A stretch of 64,000 bases of DNA from Branchiostoma lanceolatum (lineage: Eukaryota > Chordata > Leptocardii > Amphioxiformes > Branchiostomatidae), in contig NC_089738.1 of assembly GCF_035083965.1 (NCBI RefSeq), positions 15,216,734 through 15,280,733 on the forward strand, in the 5' to 3' direction. The notes under the pieces were generated by a model that saw nothing but the letters and a program-made list of their open reading frames with translations, searched no databases and had not been told where the DNA came from. A program made the position numbers and the translations under genes. This document shows positions 23,162 to 32,663 of this stretch, piece after piece (position 1 is the stretch's first letter; every line of letters starts with the position of its first letter).

Positions 23162-23253
23162 GGCGCGAAAGAACAACGCTGACCCAGACGCCTGTCGCTG
23201 ATTGGTCCAAATTATGACAAAATCTCGCCGTGATTGGTCAGCAGTTTCGCGCC
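23162..23253. promoter_or_regulatory. E2F and CCAAT promoter block upstream of RB1
   Basis: Two inverted E2F consensus sites, GGCGCGAAA (23162-23170) and TTTCGCGCC (23245-23253), enclose two ATTGG motifs (reverse CCAAT boxes, NF-Y type) at 23201-23205 and 23233-23237. The block lies just upstream of the probable RB1 first exon. Vertebrate RB1 promoters are known to contain an E2F site, so autoregulation is a reasonable inference. A further E2F-like GGCGGGAAA occurs at 22764-22772 in the presumed intron 1. Confidence 0.55.
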
Positions 23254-23292
23254 AGGCCCCAGAATGTGAATACTTTGTCTGAAGTATGTAGC

Positions 23293-23310
23293 TAATCTCC
23301 AAGCAGATGT
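23293..23310 (+). mobile_element. Solo foldback-family terminal repeat, left-facing end
   Basis: TAATCTCCAAGCAGATGT matches the terminal repeat of the foldback family with a TAAT/GATG variant. No partner is found nearby; the only same-variant inverse copy is at 36460-36477. Confidence 0.5.
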
Positions 23311-23917
23311 AGGGTCATCATTCTCACCATCGTATGGTCCTGCCCAGTGTTTTATGTATGTTTGAGGCTTTTTATACGTCTGGTCCGCGTCTTCCTCTCT
23401 TCCCCTATCCAATAGGAGACTTATTAGATAGGAAGCACAATAAAACAGTTGACTGGATATCTATGGATCGTTACCTTAGGAAAATCTCTGACAAACTAAA
23501 GAGTAGAGTAGAGTTGATTCCGCCAGGGTACTAGTACTTAGTAATTCATTAGGTTAACTATGCCTGGTTGATGCAAGGAGGTTATAGGGACCTAAAACAT
23601 TCTTAGCTGATGCAAGGACCAAGGAGGTTATATATTTAACCTCCTTGCATGGACTATAATCTATATAATGTCTTTGGTTGATGCTATGATTAGCGTATTG
23701 GTCCCGACATATAATGAATATATAAGAACTCAAACCCAACCATAGTCAACCTTAGTTAACTTAGAACTTTGATAGTAGTCTAGATAACTATTTTTGATTC
23801 CCATGTATTTCCATGTTTGTCTGCAATTAGCCTTCGGGCATGAACTTGCAATAAAGTTATGGTTATAATTATAAAGGGGGCGTGTCGTATAAAAGACGAA
23901 TGTCACTTTATTATGGA

Positions 23918-24260
23918 TTTGTTAACGGTATGATGATAAACGCTCAAAGCTTTGTACCTTTCTGTCCGCTTGCTCAAAACAATCTAACGATACAATCCAA
24001 GTCCTTGTACAATCCTATTAATTTCAATTACATTCTAGGGGAAGATGACCATTACTGTGTACAGGTAGGTGAAAACGTCATGGACTGTTTCGATATAACA
24101 ACGAGAGGTCTAAACAAACAACATGTTGATATATTCATATACCTATTTATATGTTAATTCATGAGCATCCACTTGCTTGTTTGTATGTATAATTGTCGGA
24201 AGACCTCGCGAAAGTAGCCGCAGCTTGCACCTTGTGTCGATAAACTGAGGTTCATATAGA
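23918..24260 (+). mobile_element. LINE 3' tail upstream of esterase copy 1
   Basis: The best-preserved coding end (NYILGEDDHYCVQVGENV, then a stop) and the 3' tail ending GATAAACTGAGG..AGATTTGCATATAATG. The esterase promoter follows directly. Confidence 0.7.
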
Positions 24261-24269
24261 TTTGCATAT

Positions 24270-24769
24270 AATGAGGGGACGTGTCCGCTCTGATGCTGAA
24301 GCACAAAGAACGATCGAAGCGTAAACAGGACAGGTCAGATTCCAACACGCCCGGATTCCAGTCCTTTAGACAACTTAGCAAGGTAGGGACATTTTGTCAA
24401 ATTCGCGGGAAATTTTGCAACTTTTGGTGTACCTGACATAAATCCGGGTTTAATACATAAATCCGCCACTTTGAAAGAACAGTGGGTTTGAGAGATCTCT
24501 AGTACAACACCCCCAGGTATGCACAGTTTAGATATACAGGAGTGGATTGAACTGGGGGACGTTGGGTTGGAGATCTGTTTGGACGTATCTTTTCAGGGTG
24601 GTGGAATTATGTACCCGAGGCTCGTGGAATTATGTAGTAGATGTTTGGTGTCGCTCAACAATGATTGAAGCGTTGTTGATTTTAAGCGGGATACTACCGT
24701 GCCAATGCCATAGTTTACCGTCCCGTGCATGTGTCGTCTGAAATTGTTGTTTGCTCAGACAGAACCGTC
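24270..24769 (+). promoter_or_regulatory. 5' flank of esterase copy 1, split by a dispersed repeat
   Basis: The stretch resembles the flanks at 28755-28991 and 32402-32663 (shared CGTGTCCGCTCTG-like and AACGATCGAAG-like blocks and ACAACTTTTGGTGTA), but bases around 24446-24650 are a dispersed repeat that also occurs at about 18240-18440. The last 20 bases before the ATG (CAGACAGAACCGTC) again match the other copies. No TATA box is obvious. Confidence 0.5.
24446..24650 (+). repeat. Dispersed repeat shared with 18.24-18.44 kb
   Basis: Shares CAGTGGGTTTGAGAGATCTC, CCCCAGGTATGCACAGTTTAG and GGGGGACGTTGGGTTGGAGA with 18245-18440, same orientation. Copy 1 sits in the esterase 1 promoter region. 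Confidence 0.7.
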
Positions 24770-27700
24770 ATGGCGGTGAAGGCAGCCCTAGTGTTTGTGG
24801 CGGCGGCGGTCCTGCTGGCGTACTACTGTGACCAGCCTGTTCCAGAGGGCATCGCAGAGCCACGGATGTACGCAAAAGCGCAGGGGATGGTGTTCAGAAT
24901 ATCGGCGAACCTGGTAAGGGTCAGGTCCGTGACGTACGTCGTACGACCGTCGTGCGATCTTAAGCTTCAACGGTGACATTCTTGGGATATAGTTTTGACA
25001 TGTCCGGCAAAATTTAGCCGTCTTAAAGGTCTTATAAAGGGCTGTCATAGATCCTAGCTTATCGGTGCTTGGTTCTGTTGCAGCCTGTAAAATCGTACTC
25101 TCCAAGTAGAGGTTTATAGTGGAGAAGATCGTGACCTTTTTATCCTCTGCCCCGTTTTTTGTCGGCGAAACGGGGCAGAAGATAAAAAGGTCACAATCTT
25201 CTCCACTAACCTCTGCTTGGAGAGTATCAAAATCGTACGACGATTCTACATTCTAGTCTACCTCAGTACTTGTTGTTTTGTCGCCCTCTCTAACCACTCC
25301 CACCGCCTTTGTTTGTTTGACCTGTATTTATTCATGAGAAGCTCAAATCGACCTGCAGGTCGCTTTTCATTGAGGTCATGAGGGAAGAGGTAAGGGTCAG
25401 ACAAGATACTCGTATCAACAGAGATACGGATTACTTCATTTTAGTCCTAATAAATCTATTTACATATACATTGAGGTCATGAGGGAAGAGGTAGAGTCAG
25501 ACAAGATACTCGTATAACAGAGATACGGATTACATCATTTTAGCCCTAATATGAAATCTATTAACATATTGCACTACTACTCTAGCCTGACTTAATAGTG
25601 GTTGGCCCGACGGATACCGCCCCCTAGGAGGGGGTCATTAACCTCCGCCAGCGAGAGCTTGTGTAAACACAGGCTAATTGTAATACAAGTAGTTAGGCAA
25701 TACAAATCGACATCTTCCTTCATAAAGAAGCAGACCACTTTTCGAATGTACAATACTATTTAACAAAAACTGAATACAAAAAAAAAATTAAAACTTGATT
25801 AAACCACAGAAGTTTGATCAAGCCTTTGCTATATTCTTCTGGCTTAATTCGCTGCACTTGAAAGTGCCGAGTCATATTGATATTGTGAACGCATCTTTTA
25901 AATTTATTCATATGGTTTTTCGTCTCATTTCTCCAGGCTAGAATCGGAGAGTACCTCGGTGTAGGTACGGAGCCTCAGAACCTCCGGTCAGTCATGGAGG
26001 CAATAGTAAAAGTTGGTCTGATGTTAAAAGGCAGTTCTTACCGCGAGGGTTTGAAGGTCACAGACACCATGTTTGACGGGGTCAAAGTCCGTGTGTACGA
26101 ACCAGTGTCAGCAGCACAGAGTAGCAGCAAAGTGCCGGGGCTGGTGTACTTCCACGGAGGGGGCTGGGTTATCCTGAATGTCGGTAAGATCTTCGCTTAT
26201 TGATTTAGATCCGAGGTAAAGGAAAATCTAAATGTAGCCTCATAGCCTTTTTTAGGCCATTGCGGCAGTAGGTTGTTATCAAGTGTGTCTAGCTAGGGCA
26301 TGATATTGGAAGGCGACGCCCAACCCTCTTCTTCCACCACCTTTTACCTACCAAACCGAAGTAGCGTTAGACGTATGCACCTGGGTGGAGTGAGGAAAGT
26401 CGTGTAAAGTGCCTTTCCCAAGGGCACAACATCGGTGGTATGTCACGTGGTTAGATATTAGGACCTCTGTGTTCTGAGCCAAACACCCTTCCCAACACGA
26501 TGCCACAATCTTAGGACCAGAAAAAAGAATCCAAAAACGTATCAAATATATTTACCTGAATTTTGCTCTTGGATATGTTTTCACATTTTCCTGTTTCTTT
26601 CCCACCTTACATGACCACACGCCACGAAATACACAAAAAGGACAAAGCATATCATATCATGTAGACATACCTGCACATTCTTATTTGGAAAGACATACCT
26701 GAACATCCTACACAATACTGATCTCAGCCTGGTGTTGTTTACAGACACCCACGATCCGCTAACTGCTCATGTTGCCAAACAACTGGGGACCGTTGTTGTG
26801 TCCGTGGAGTGAGTACCTTAATGATGTTTTTATGTGACCCCACAGTAAAATTCAAACGCAATTCTCACTACATTTGCATCTCATAGGTAATTGAATCACA
26901 AGGGTCGATATTGTCAAGCACCCCGTTGGTTTCATTGGACAGGTCGTGACATAACTCCTACATGACGTTCATGTAATGATCTTTATTTGCAAAGTCATGC
27001 CCGAACTCTAATTGCAAGGGTACACACAGATACGATAACATAAAAAAGGTTGTCTGATTGGCTAATAGCTGGTAAGAGTCCACACCCACAAAAGCAGAAA
27101 CCAAAGGCTGTTTTGGCAGAGCTTCACCAAGGTATATTGTCTAGGCCACTGGAGGATGAACTTTGGTTTAGCTGCATGGAACTCGTACGTACAGACTGCA
27201 ATTCCCTCTGTTTGTGATAAACAAAAAACTCTTGTCTATCAGCTAACACACATCGATATCTTCCCCAATCATCTTACAGCTACAGACTTGCTCCTGAGCA
27301 CGTGTTTCCGGCAGCGTTTGATGACAGTGTTGCTGCCACAAAGTTCTTCCTCCAGAACGCAGAGAAGTACAACGTTGATCGCACACGTATCGGCATCAGC
27401 GGGGACAGTGCCGGTGGGAACCTTGCTGCAGCCGTCACTCTCGTATTAGCTAAAGAAAAGGGTCTTCCTAAGTTAAAGACACAGGCGCTCATCAACCCAA
27501 TCCTGCAAGCCATAAACTTTGAGACGCCCTCCTACATCGCCCATGGTCACCTCAACACTCTAACTAAAGATAAAATAGTGTCGTTTTGGCTGTGGTATCT
27601 GAACAATGACCTGTCTTTCAAGAAGGTGTTTGAAGCCAACAATCACACAGGCGTGCAGATAAAGAAATCTCAGTACGCCGGGTACGTGGATCCCAAAATG

Positions 27701-28027
27701 GTCGACGTTACGACCGTTAAGAAGGAAAATATCAAATTTCCTGAGATTCCGAACATCGCGACCATTTTGGATCCACGTTTTGCCCCGCTAATGGCAGACG
27801 ACGCTGATTTGAAAGGTCTCCCACCGACGTACGTGATGACGTGTGAGTACGATGTTTTGAGGGACGATGGTGTGATGTACGCCAGAAGGCTTGAAAAGGC
27901 GAGGGTTGAGGTCAATCATGATCATTATGAACATGGCTTCCACGCATTTTTAAACAGCTTTGATGATTATGAGTTAGCAGGCATTGCTATGCAGAACTAC
28001 CTGGCGTATCTAAAAAAGATCCTATAA
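24770..28027 (+). CDS. AADAC/NCEH1-like alpha/beta-hydrolase, tandem copy 1
   Basis: Four exons (24770-24913, 25937-26183, 26745-26808, 27280-28027; junction phases 0, 1, 2) encode 400 residues of the hormone-sensitive-lipase family (arylacetamide deacetylase / neutral cholesterol ester hydrolase group). These hydrolyse ester or acetyl-amide substrates, usually as type II ER membrane proteins. Seen here: an N-terminal hydrophobic anchor (AALVFVAAAVLLAYY), the oxyanion-hole motif HGGGW at 121-125, YRLAPEH from 153, nucleophile Ser195 in GDSAGG, Asp343 in YDVLRDDG and His370 in EHGFH. All catalytic residues are present. The start is supported by the identical position in all three copies. A foldback element and a 101-bp tandem duplication sit in intron 1, and a SINE-like repeat in intron 2. 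Substrate cannot be told from sequence. Confidence 0.93.
25096..25226. mobile_element. Foldback hairpin element in esterase copy 1 intron 1
   Basis: A 131-bp near-perfect inverted repeat with ends TACTCTCCAAG(T/C)AGAGGTT and a short GTCGGCG-type loop. Flanking GTAAAATCG and TCAAAATCG suggest an 8-9 bp target-site duplication. The interior (GGAGAAGATCGTGACC, TCTGCCCCGTTT) is related to the copy at 37.6 kb. Confidence 0.8.
25368..25568. repeat. Two-copy ~101 bp tandem duplication in esterase copy 1 intron 1
   Basis: CATTGAGGTCATGAGGGAAG starts both copies (25368 and 25469); CAGACAAGATACTCGTAT and GAGATACGGATTAC follow in both. The second copy has short deletions. Confidence 0.8.
26280..26470 (-). 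repeat. Dispersed repeat, SINE-like, shared with 16.8 kb
   Basis: The matching copy in inverse orientation in esterase copy 1 intron 2 (CACCTGGGTGGAGTGAGG, AGTGCCTTTCCCAAGG). Absent from the corresponding introns of copies 2 and 3. Confidence 0.55.
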
Positions 28028-28035
28028 AATCAAGA

Positions 28036-28715
28036 TATGATGATAAAGGCTCAAATCTGTTCACTTTTCATTCCGCTTGCTCCAAAGAATCAAATGCAAT
28101 TAATCCTAATCGCAAGTACATTCTAGGAGCTCGAGGAGATACTGTACCTCTGTCATACTTATGTCATGTCCTGAAACATTATCTGTATATCTAGGCCAAT
28201 ATTCCCTATACATCTGTGCAAAAAAGAATCCGTGAAATAGCGATTTAGTTGTATAAGACATTCATCTCCTCATCATGTAATTGTATAATTGACATATACG
28301 ACTCCCTATATTATTGTATCTCCTGTTGATATTTAGGTCTGACAATATTATATAGATAGTGCCTTCATGTAGTTTGAAATGGAGCATTGTACAGCCTAGA
28401 ACCTAACCATTGTATAGCATAGAACCTCCCTGTAATTTTTAGTAGTTTGATATAAGTAGCCAGTAGTATTTTATTGTTTGCCTTACATTGTACCTGATAC
28501 AATCGTTGTGCAATGAACTTTGACTTTGACTTGACTATATCTGCTAAATACATCAAAGAATGTTTAGACCTTAGAATAAGTACACTAAACTAAAAGTGTT
28601 GATTTATCTATCTACTTGTACGTATCCATTTGTTTGTCTGTATGTATGTATGTCTGTATAGATGTAAAAGACCGTACAAAATACGTCGCTGTACTTTAGT
28701 GTCAATAAAGATTTG
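28036..28715 (+). mobile_element. LINE 3' tail upstream of esterase copy 2, interrupted by a second repeat
   Basis: The halves 28036-28150 and 28542-28715 match the tail family and end with GTCAATAAAGATTTGCATA. The middle (about 28365-28540) is a different repeat ending in CAATGAACTTTGACTTTGAC; a copy is at 35030-35175, where it carries AATAAA. Confidence 0.65.
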
Positions 28716-28754
28716 CATATAAGCCACGTCAAGTCAACTTCGGCCACAGCTCAA

Positions 28755-28991
28755 AAGGGGGCGTATCCACCCTGCAGCACTAGAACGATAGAAGACTGAA
28801 CGGAATTGGGCGTCTTTCAGTTGATTTGGACAACTCAGGACGGACGGACGTTTTGCTAATTACAGGGGATGTTACAACTTCTGGTGTATCTGATGGAGGT
28901 GTCGCTATGAAAAGTAGTTGGTTTTTAAATAGAACATAGCATTTTTCCCACGCAGAGCCTGAAAAGTGTACTTTGCCCCGACAGAACCATC
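28755..28991 (+). promoter_or_regulatory. 5' flank of esterase copy 2, shared with copy 3
   Basis: About 240 bp up to the ATG are closely similar to 32402-32663 (AAAAGGGGGCGTATCC, GTTACAACTTCTGGTGTA, GGAGGTGTCGCTATGA and ACTTTGCCC...ACAGAACCATC). The duplication unit therefore carried its own proximal promoter. The GGGGGCG box is Sp1/KLF-like; any function is inferred. Confidence 0.5.
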
Positions 28992-31692
28992 ATGGCGGTG
29001 AAGGCAGCCCTGGTTTTTGTGGCGGTTGCGGTTCTGCTGGCGTACTACTGTGACCAACCTGTTCCAGAGGGCATCGCAGAGCCAAGATTGTACGCAAAAG
29101 TGCAGGGGATGGTGTTCAGAACAGTGCAAAACCTGGTAAGGGCCCGGTGTACGTAATGTAATATACGTCGTACGATCGTCACAATAAATCAGGTTCCGGC
29201 ATTTCCCAAACAGTATGAATAAGGCTTTTCGATCTGGCTTTCCTGAGGATATTGATGGATTTCGAGGAATTTTAAGACGAATTGGAGGGTATCAGTCGAC
29301 GAGTTAGTTTTGAATTCGGAACTCATCCGGCGAGTAGCCGTCAGCACGACGCGAGTCGCAAATGGCGGGAGAGCCCTGAACTTTGACGGGCCGTCATATA
29401 ATACTAGTGAGAACTTGACTTTGGGGGTGTATTTAGCAAAGTATAGTAGGCCTAGCTAAGTTTAGCCTTCCATTAATAACACCACGGAAATTATCAAGCC
29501 TTTGCTATATTCTTCTAGTCTCAAAGGTATCCTAATTCGTTGCACATGTATTTGAAGTACCAGATCATGATGATATTGTCTCATTTTTTCAGGCTAAAAT
29601 TGGAGAGTACCTCGGCGTAGGTACGGAGCCTCAGAACATCCGGTCAGTCATGGAGACAATAGTAAACGTTGGCCTGAAATTAAAAGGCAGTTCATACCGG
29701 GAAGGGCTGAAATGCACAGACACCATGTTTGACGGGGTCAAAGTCCGTGTGTACGAACCAGTGTCAGCAGCACAGAGTGGCAGCAAAGTGCCGGGTCTGC
29801 TGTACTTCCATGGAGGGGGCTGGGTTATGCTGAGTGTCGGTAAGCTCTTCGCTCAATTTGGATCCAAGGAGCGGATCATTACTCATTTCAACAGTGCCAC
29901 ATGCAAAGAACAGAATAAGTTTGATTAAGCTCAGCAATGATGACAACAATGATAATATGGAATAATGACAAAATATGTACAAAATATAGTGCGCCAACAT
30001 CTTATCCCCTGGAGTGGTGTGACTTCTATATCTACTTGACGGACGTGTGCATCAGCTAAATATAGAAGCGATTTGGGTCTTCAGTTGTTATTGTTATACA
30101 ACCTGAAATGTTGTGGGGTGCATTTTCGCATCCCCCCTCATTACACGACCACACGTCACGGAATACACGCAAAAAGGACAGAGCATATGATATAATATCA
30201 TAGACATACAATTAATGTATACCTGCACATTCTTATTTGGAAAGACATACCTGAACATCCTACACAATACTGATCTCAGCATGGACATGGTGTTGTTTAC
30301 AGACACCCACGATCCGCTAACGGCTCATCTTGCCAAACAACTGGGGGCTGTGGTTGTTTCCGTGGAGTGAGTACCCTGATGCTGTTTTTATGCACCCTAG
30401 TAACCCTGCTATACACAGTAACTTACAATATACAGTAATATACTGTTGCCCAGTTCTAAATACATTACCTGCACTGGCTATCGAATAGTACTACGTTTCA
30501 AATAATAAGTGGGTTCTATGATTATATTACAAATGCGTTCCTTTTTTAGGTTTTCTAGATGGCGAAAGTCGGAGAGGTTGTTGTAATTGTTTCAAAAAGC
30601 TTGTTTCTTTCAGCCTCATGATTTACAAACAAAGTGTAATGTAATGATAAATGACACTATGAGCCCCAGTCATTTCAATGGCGTGGGCTCATCGGAATCC
30701 CACCACTGACACCAGGTTGTATGTCTTGTGTCCATGCCCACAAAAGCAGAAACCAAAGGTTGGTTTACCAGATCTAGAGCTTCCCTAAGGTACGAATATT
30801 GTCTAGGCCGCGGGCGAGGCGTAGGAGAATAAACTTTGGTTGAGCATGGATCTCGTAGAGGCAAGCAACTCCCTCTGTTTTTGATCAACACAAAACTCTG
30901 GTATATTAGCTAACAGCAATGATATCTATCACATCATTTTACAGCTACAGACTCGCCCCTGAGCACGTGTTCCCGGCAGCGTTTGATGACAGTGTTGCTG
31001 CCACAAAGTTCTTCCTCCAGAATGCAGAGAAGTACAACGTTGATCGCACACGTATCGGCATCAGCGGGGACAGTGCAGGCGGGAACCTCGCTGCAGCCGT
31101 CACTCTCGTATTAGCTAAAGAAAAGGATCTTCCGAAGTTAAAGACACAGGCACTCATCTACCCAGCCTTGCAAGCTATAAACTTTAATACGCCTCCCTAC
31201 ATCAACCATGGTCACCTCAACACTCTAAGTAAAGATAGGATGGTGTCGTTGTGGTTGTGGTATCTAAACAATGACCTGTCTTTCAAGAAGGTGTTTGAAG
31301 CCAACAATCACACAGGCGTGCAGATAAAGAAGTCTCAGTACGCCGGGTACGTGGACCCTGAAGTGGTCGACGTTACACCCATTAAAAAGGAAAATGTCAA
31401 ATTTCCTGAGATTACGAACATCTCAACCATTTTAGATCCCCGTTTTGCCCCGCTAATGGCAGACGACGCTGATTTGAAAGGTCTCCCACCGACGTACGTG
31501 ATGACGTGTGAGTACGATGTTTTGAGGGACGATGGTGTGATGTACGCCAGAAGGCTTGGGAAGACTGGGGTTAAGGTCAATCATGATCATTACGAACATG
31601 GCTTCCACGGATTTTTAAACAGCTTTGATGATTATGAGTTAGCAGGTATTGCTATGCAGAACTACCTGACGTATCTAAGAAAGAACCTATAA
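28992..31692 (+). CDS. AADAC/NCEH1-like alpha/beta-hydrolase, tandem copy 2
   Basis: Four exons (28992-29135, 29593-29839, 30303-30366, 30945-31692) have exactly the lengths and phases of copy 1 and encode 400 residues. The signal anchor, HGGGW, YRLAPEH, GDSAGG (Ser195), DVLRDDG (Asp343) and EHGFH (His370) are intact, so the product should be active. It is the most compact copy, with no foldback element in intron 1. Introns 2 and 3 remain alignable by eye with copy 1, which marks a recent duplication. Copies 1 and 2 share more intron sequence with each other than with copy 3. The 5' flank matches that of copy 3 almost to the start codon. Confidence 0.93.
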
Positions 31693-31696
31693 AATA

Positions 31697-32025
31697 TGAT
31701 GATAAACGCTCAAATCTGTTCACATTTCATCCCCCTTGCTCAAATGAATGTAAAACTTTCAATTCTAATCACTATTCTAATAGGAGATTACCCTTACATA
31801 TGTGTGTACAAAAAGCTAAATACATCAAAGAATGTTTAGACCCTTAAACCACTACATGTAGAATAAACGATACACTAAACTCAATATATTGATTTATCTT
31901 TGTATCCCTAGGCCTTTGTCTGTTTGTTTGTTTGTTTGTTTGTTTGCATGTATGTATGTATAATTGTAAAAGACCGCACAAAAGACGTCGCTATACTTTT
32001 GTAGTGTCAACAAACATTTGCATAA
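31697..32025 (+). mobile_element. LINE 3' tail upstream of esterase copy 3
   Basis: ATGATAAACGCTCAAATCTG starts 5 bases after the copy 2 stop codon; ACATCAAAGAATGTTTAGACC and GTCAACAAACATTTGCATAA follow. It includes a (GTTT)n and GTATGTATGTA run. Confidence 0.7.
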
Positions 32026-32039
32026 AAGTCAAGTGCTAA

Positions 32040-32395
32040 ATGTCTCCTTGGAGGACCGTATGATGAACTCTGTACTCTACGGTGACCTTCCTCGACTTTC
32101 GGCTGAGAAGATGGAGAATGACGATTGCTGGACATTGCGTCCGACATATCGAGCTGATAGTCAGCCAGCTTATCCTCTGGGAGCCAAAAGGGGAAGGAGG
32201 AAAAAAGGGCAGAAAACGCACAACTTTCATCATTAACTTGAAAAGGGATGCTGGGTTCAGTATCATCACCACAGCAGAACTTCGCTCACTGATGGGGGAC
32301 AGGGCCGAGTGGAGATCCTGGAGTGAAGATGAAGAACCCATTGTTCTCCGTGTTGACATCGCTAGATGTCCTCGTTCAAGGTTCAAGGTACGTCA
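32040..32395 (+). mobile_element. LINE ORF2 C-terminal fragment, frameshifted
   Basis: Two overlapping frames spell a typical LINE C-terminus: NSVLYGDLPRLSAEK, then in the next frame RRMTIAGHCVRH, VSQLILWEPKG, KRTTFIINLKRDAG and LRSLMGDRAEWR. It interrupts the promoter-proximal sequence that is continuous upstream of copy 2 (CGTCAAGTCAAC), so it inserted after that duplication or was lost from the other copy. Non-functional. Confidence 0.7.
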
Positions 32396-32401
32396 ACTTC
32401 G

Positions 32402-32663
32402 GTCAAAGCTCAAAAGGGGGCGTATCCGCTCTGCAGCAAGAACGATCGAAGACTGAACAGAATTAGGCGGCTTTCAGTAGATTTGGACAACTCAGCAAGC
32501 AAGGTACGGCCGTTTTGCCACTTTCAAGGAATGTTACAACTTCTGGTGTAGCTAATCTAATGGAGGTGTCGCTATGAAGAATATATAGTTGGTTATAAAC
32601 GGAAAATAGCATATTATTCCCACGTAGAGTCTGAACTGTGTACTTTGCCCAGACAGAACCATC
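32402..32663 (+). promoter_or_regulatory. 5' flank of esterase copy 3
   Basis: This is the counterpart of the copy 2 flank with the same ordered blocks ending in CAGACAGAACCATC before the ATG. It is separated from the LINE 3' tail upstream by an inserted LINE coding fragment (about 32040-32395), which is absent from the copy 2 flank. Confidence 0.5.

Noticed and set aside
23334..23534. 66-codon plus frame ending KSRVELIPPGY
   Set aside because: It looks mildly coding but starts next to a solo transposon end and joins neither the 22.7 kb exon nor the esterases; perhaps a transposon relic, not supported as a gene.
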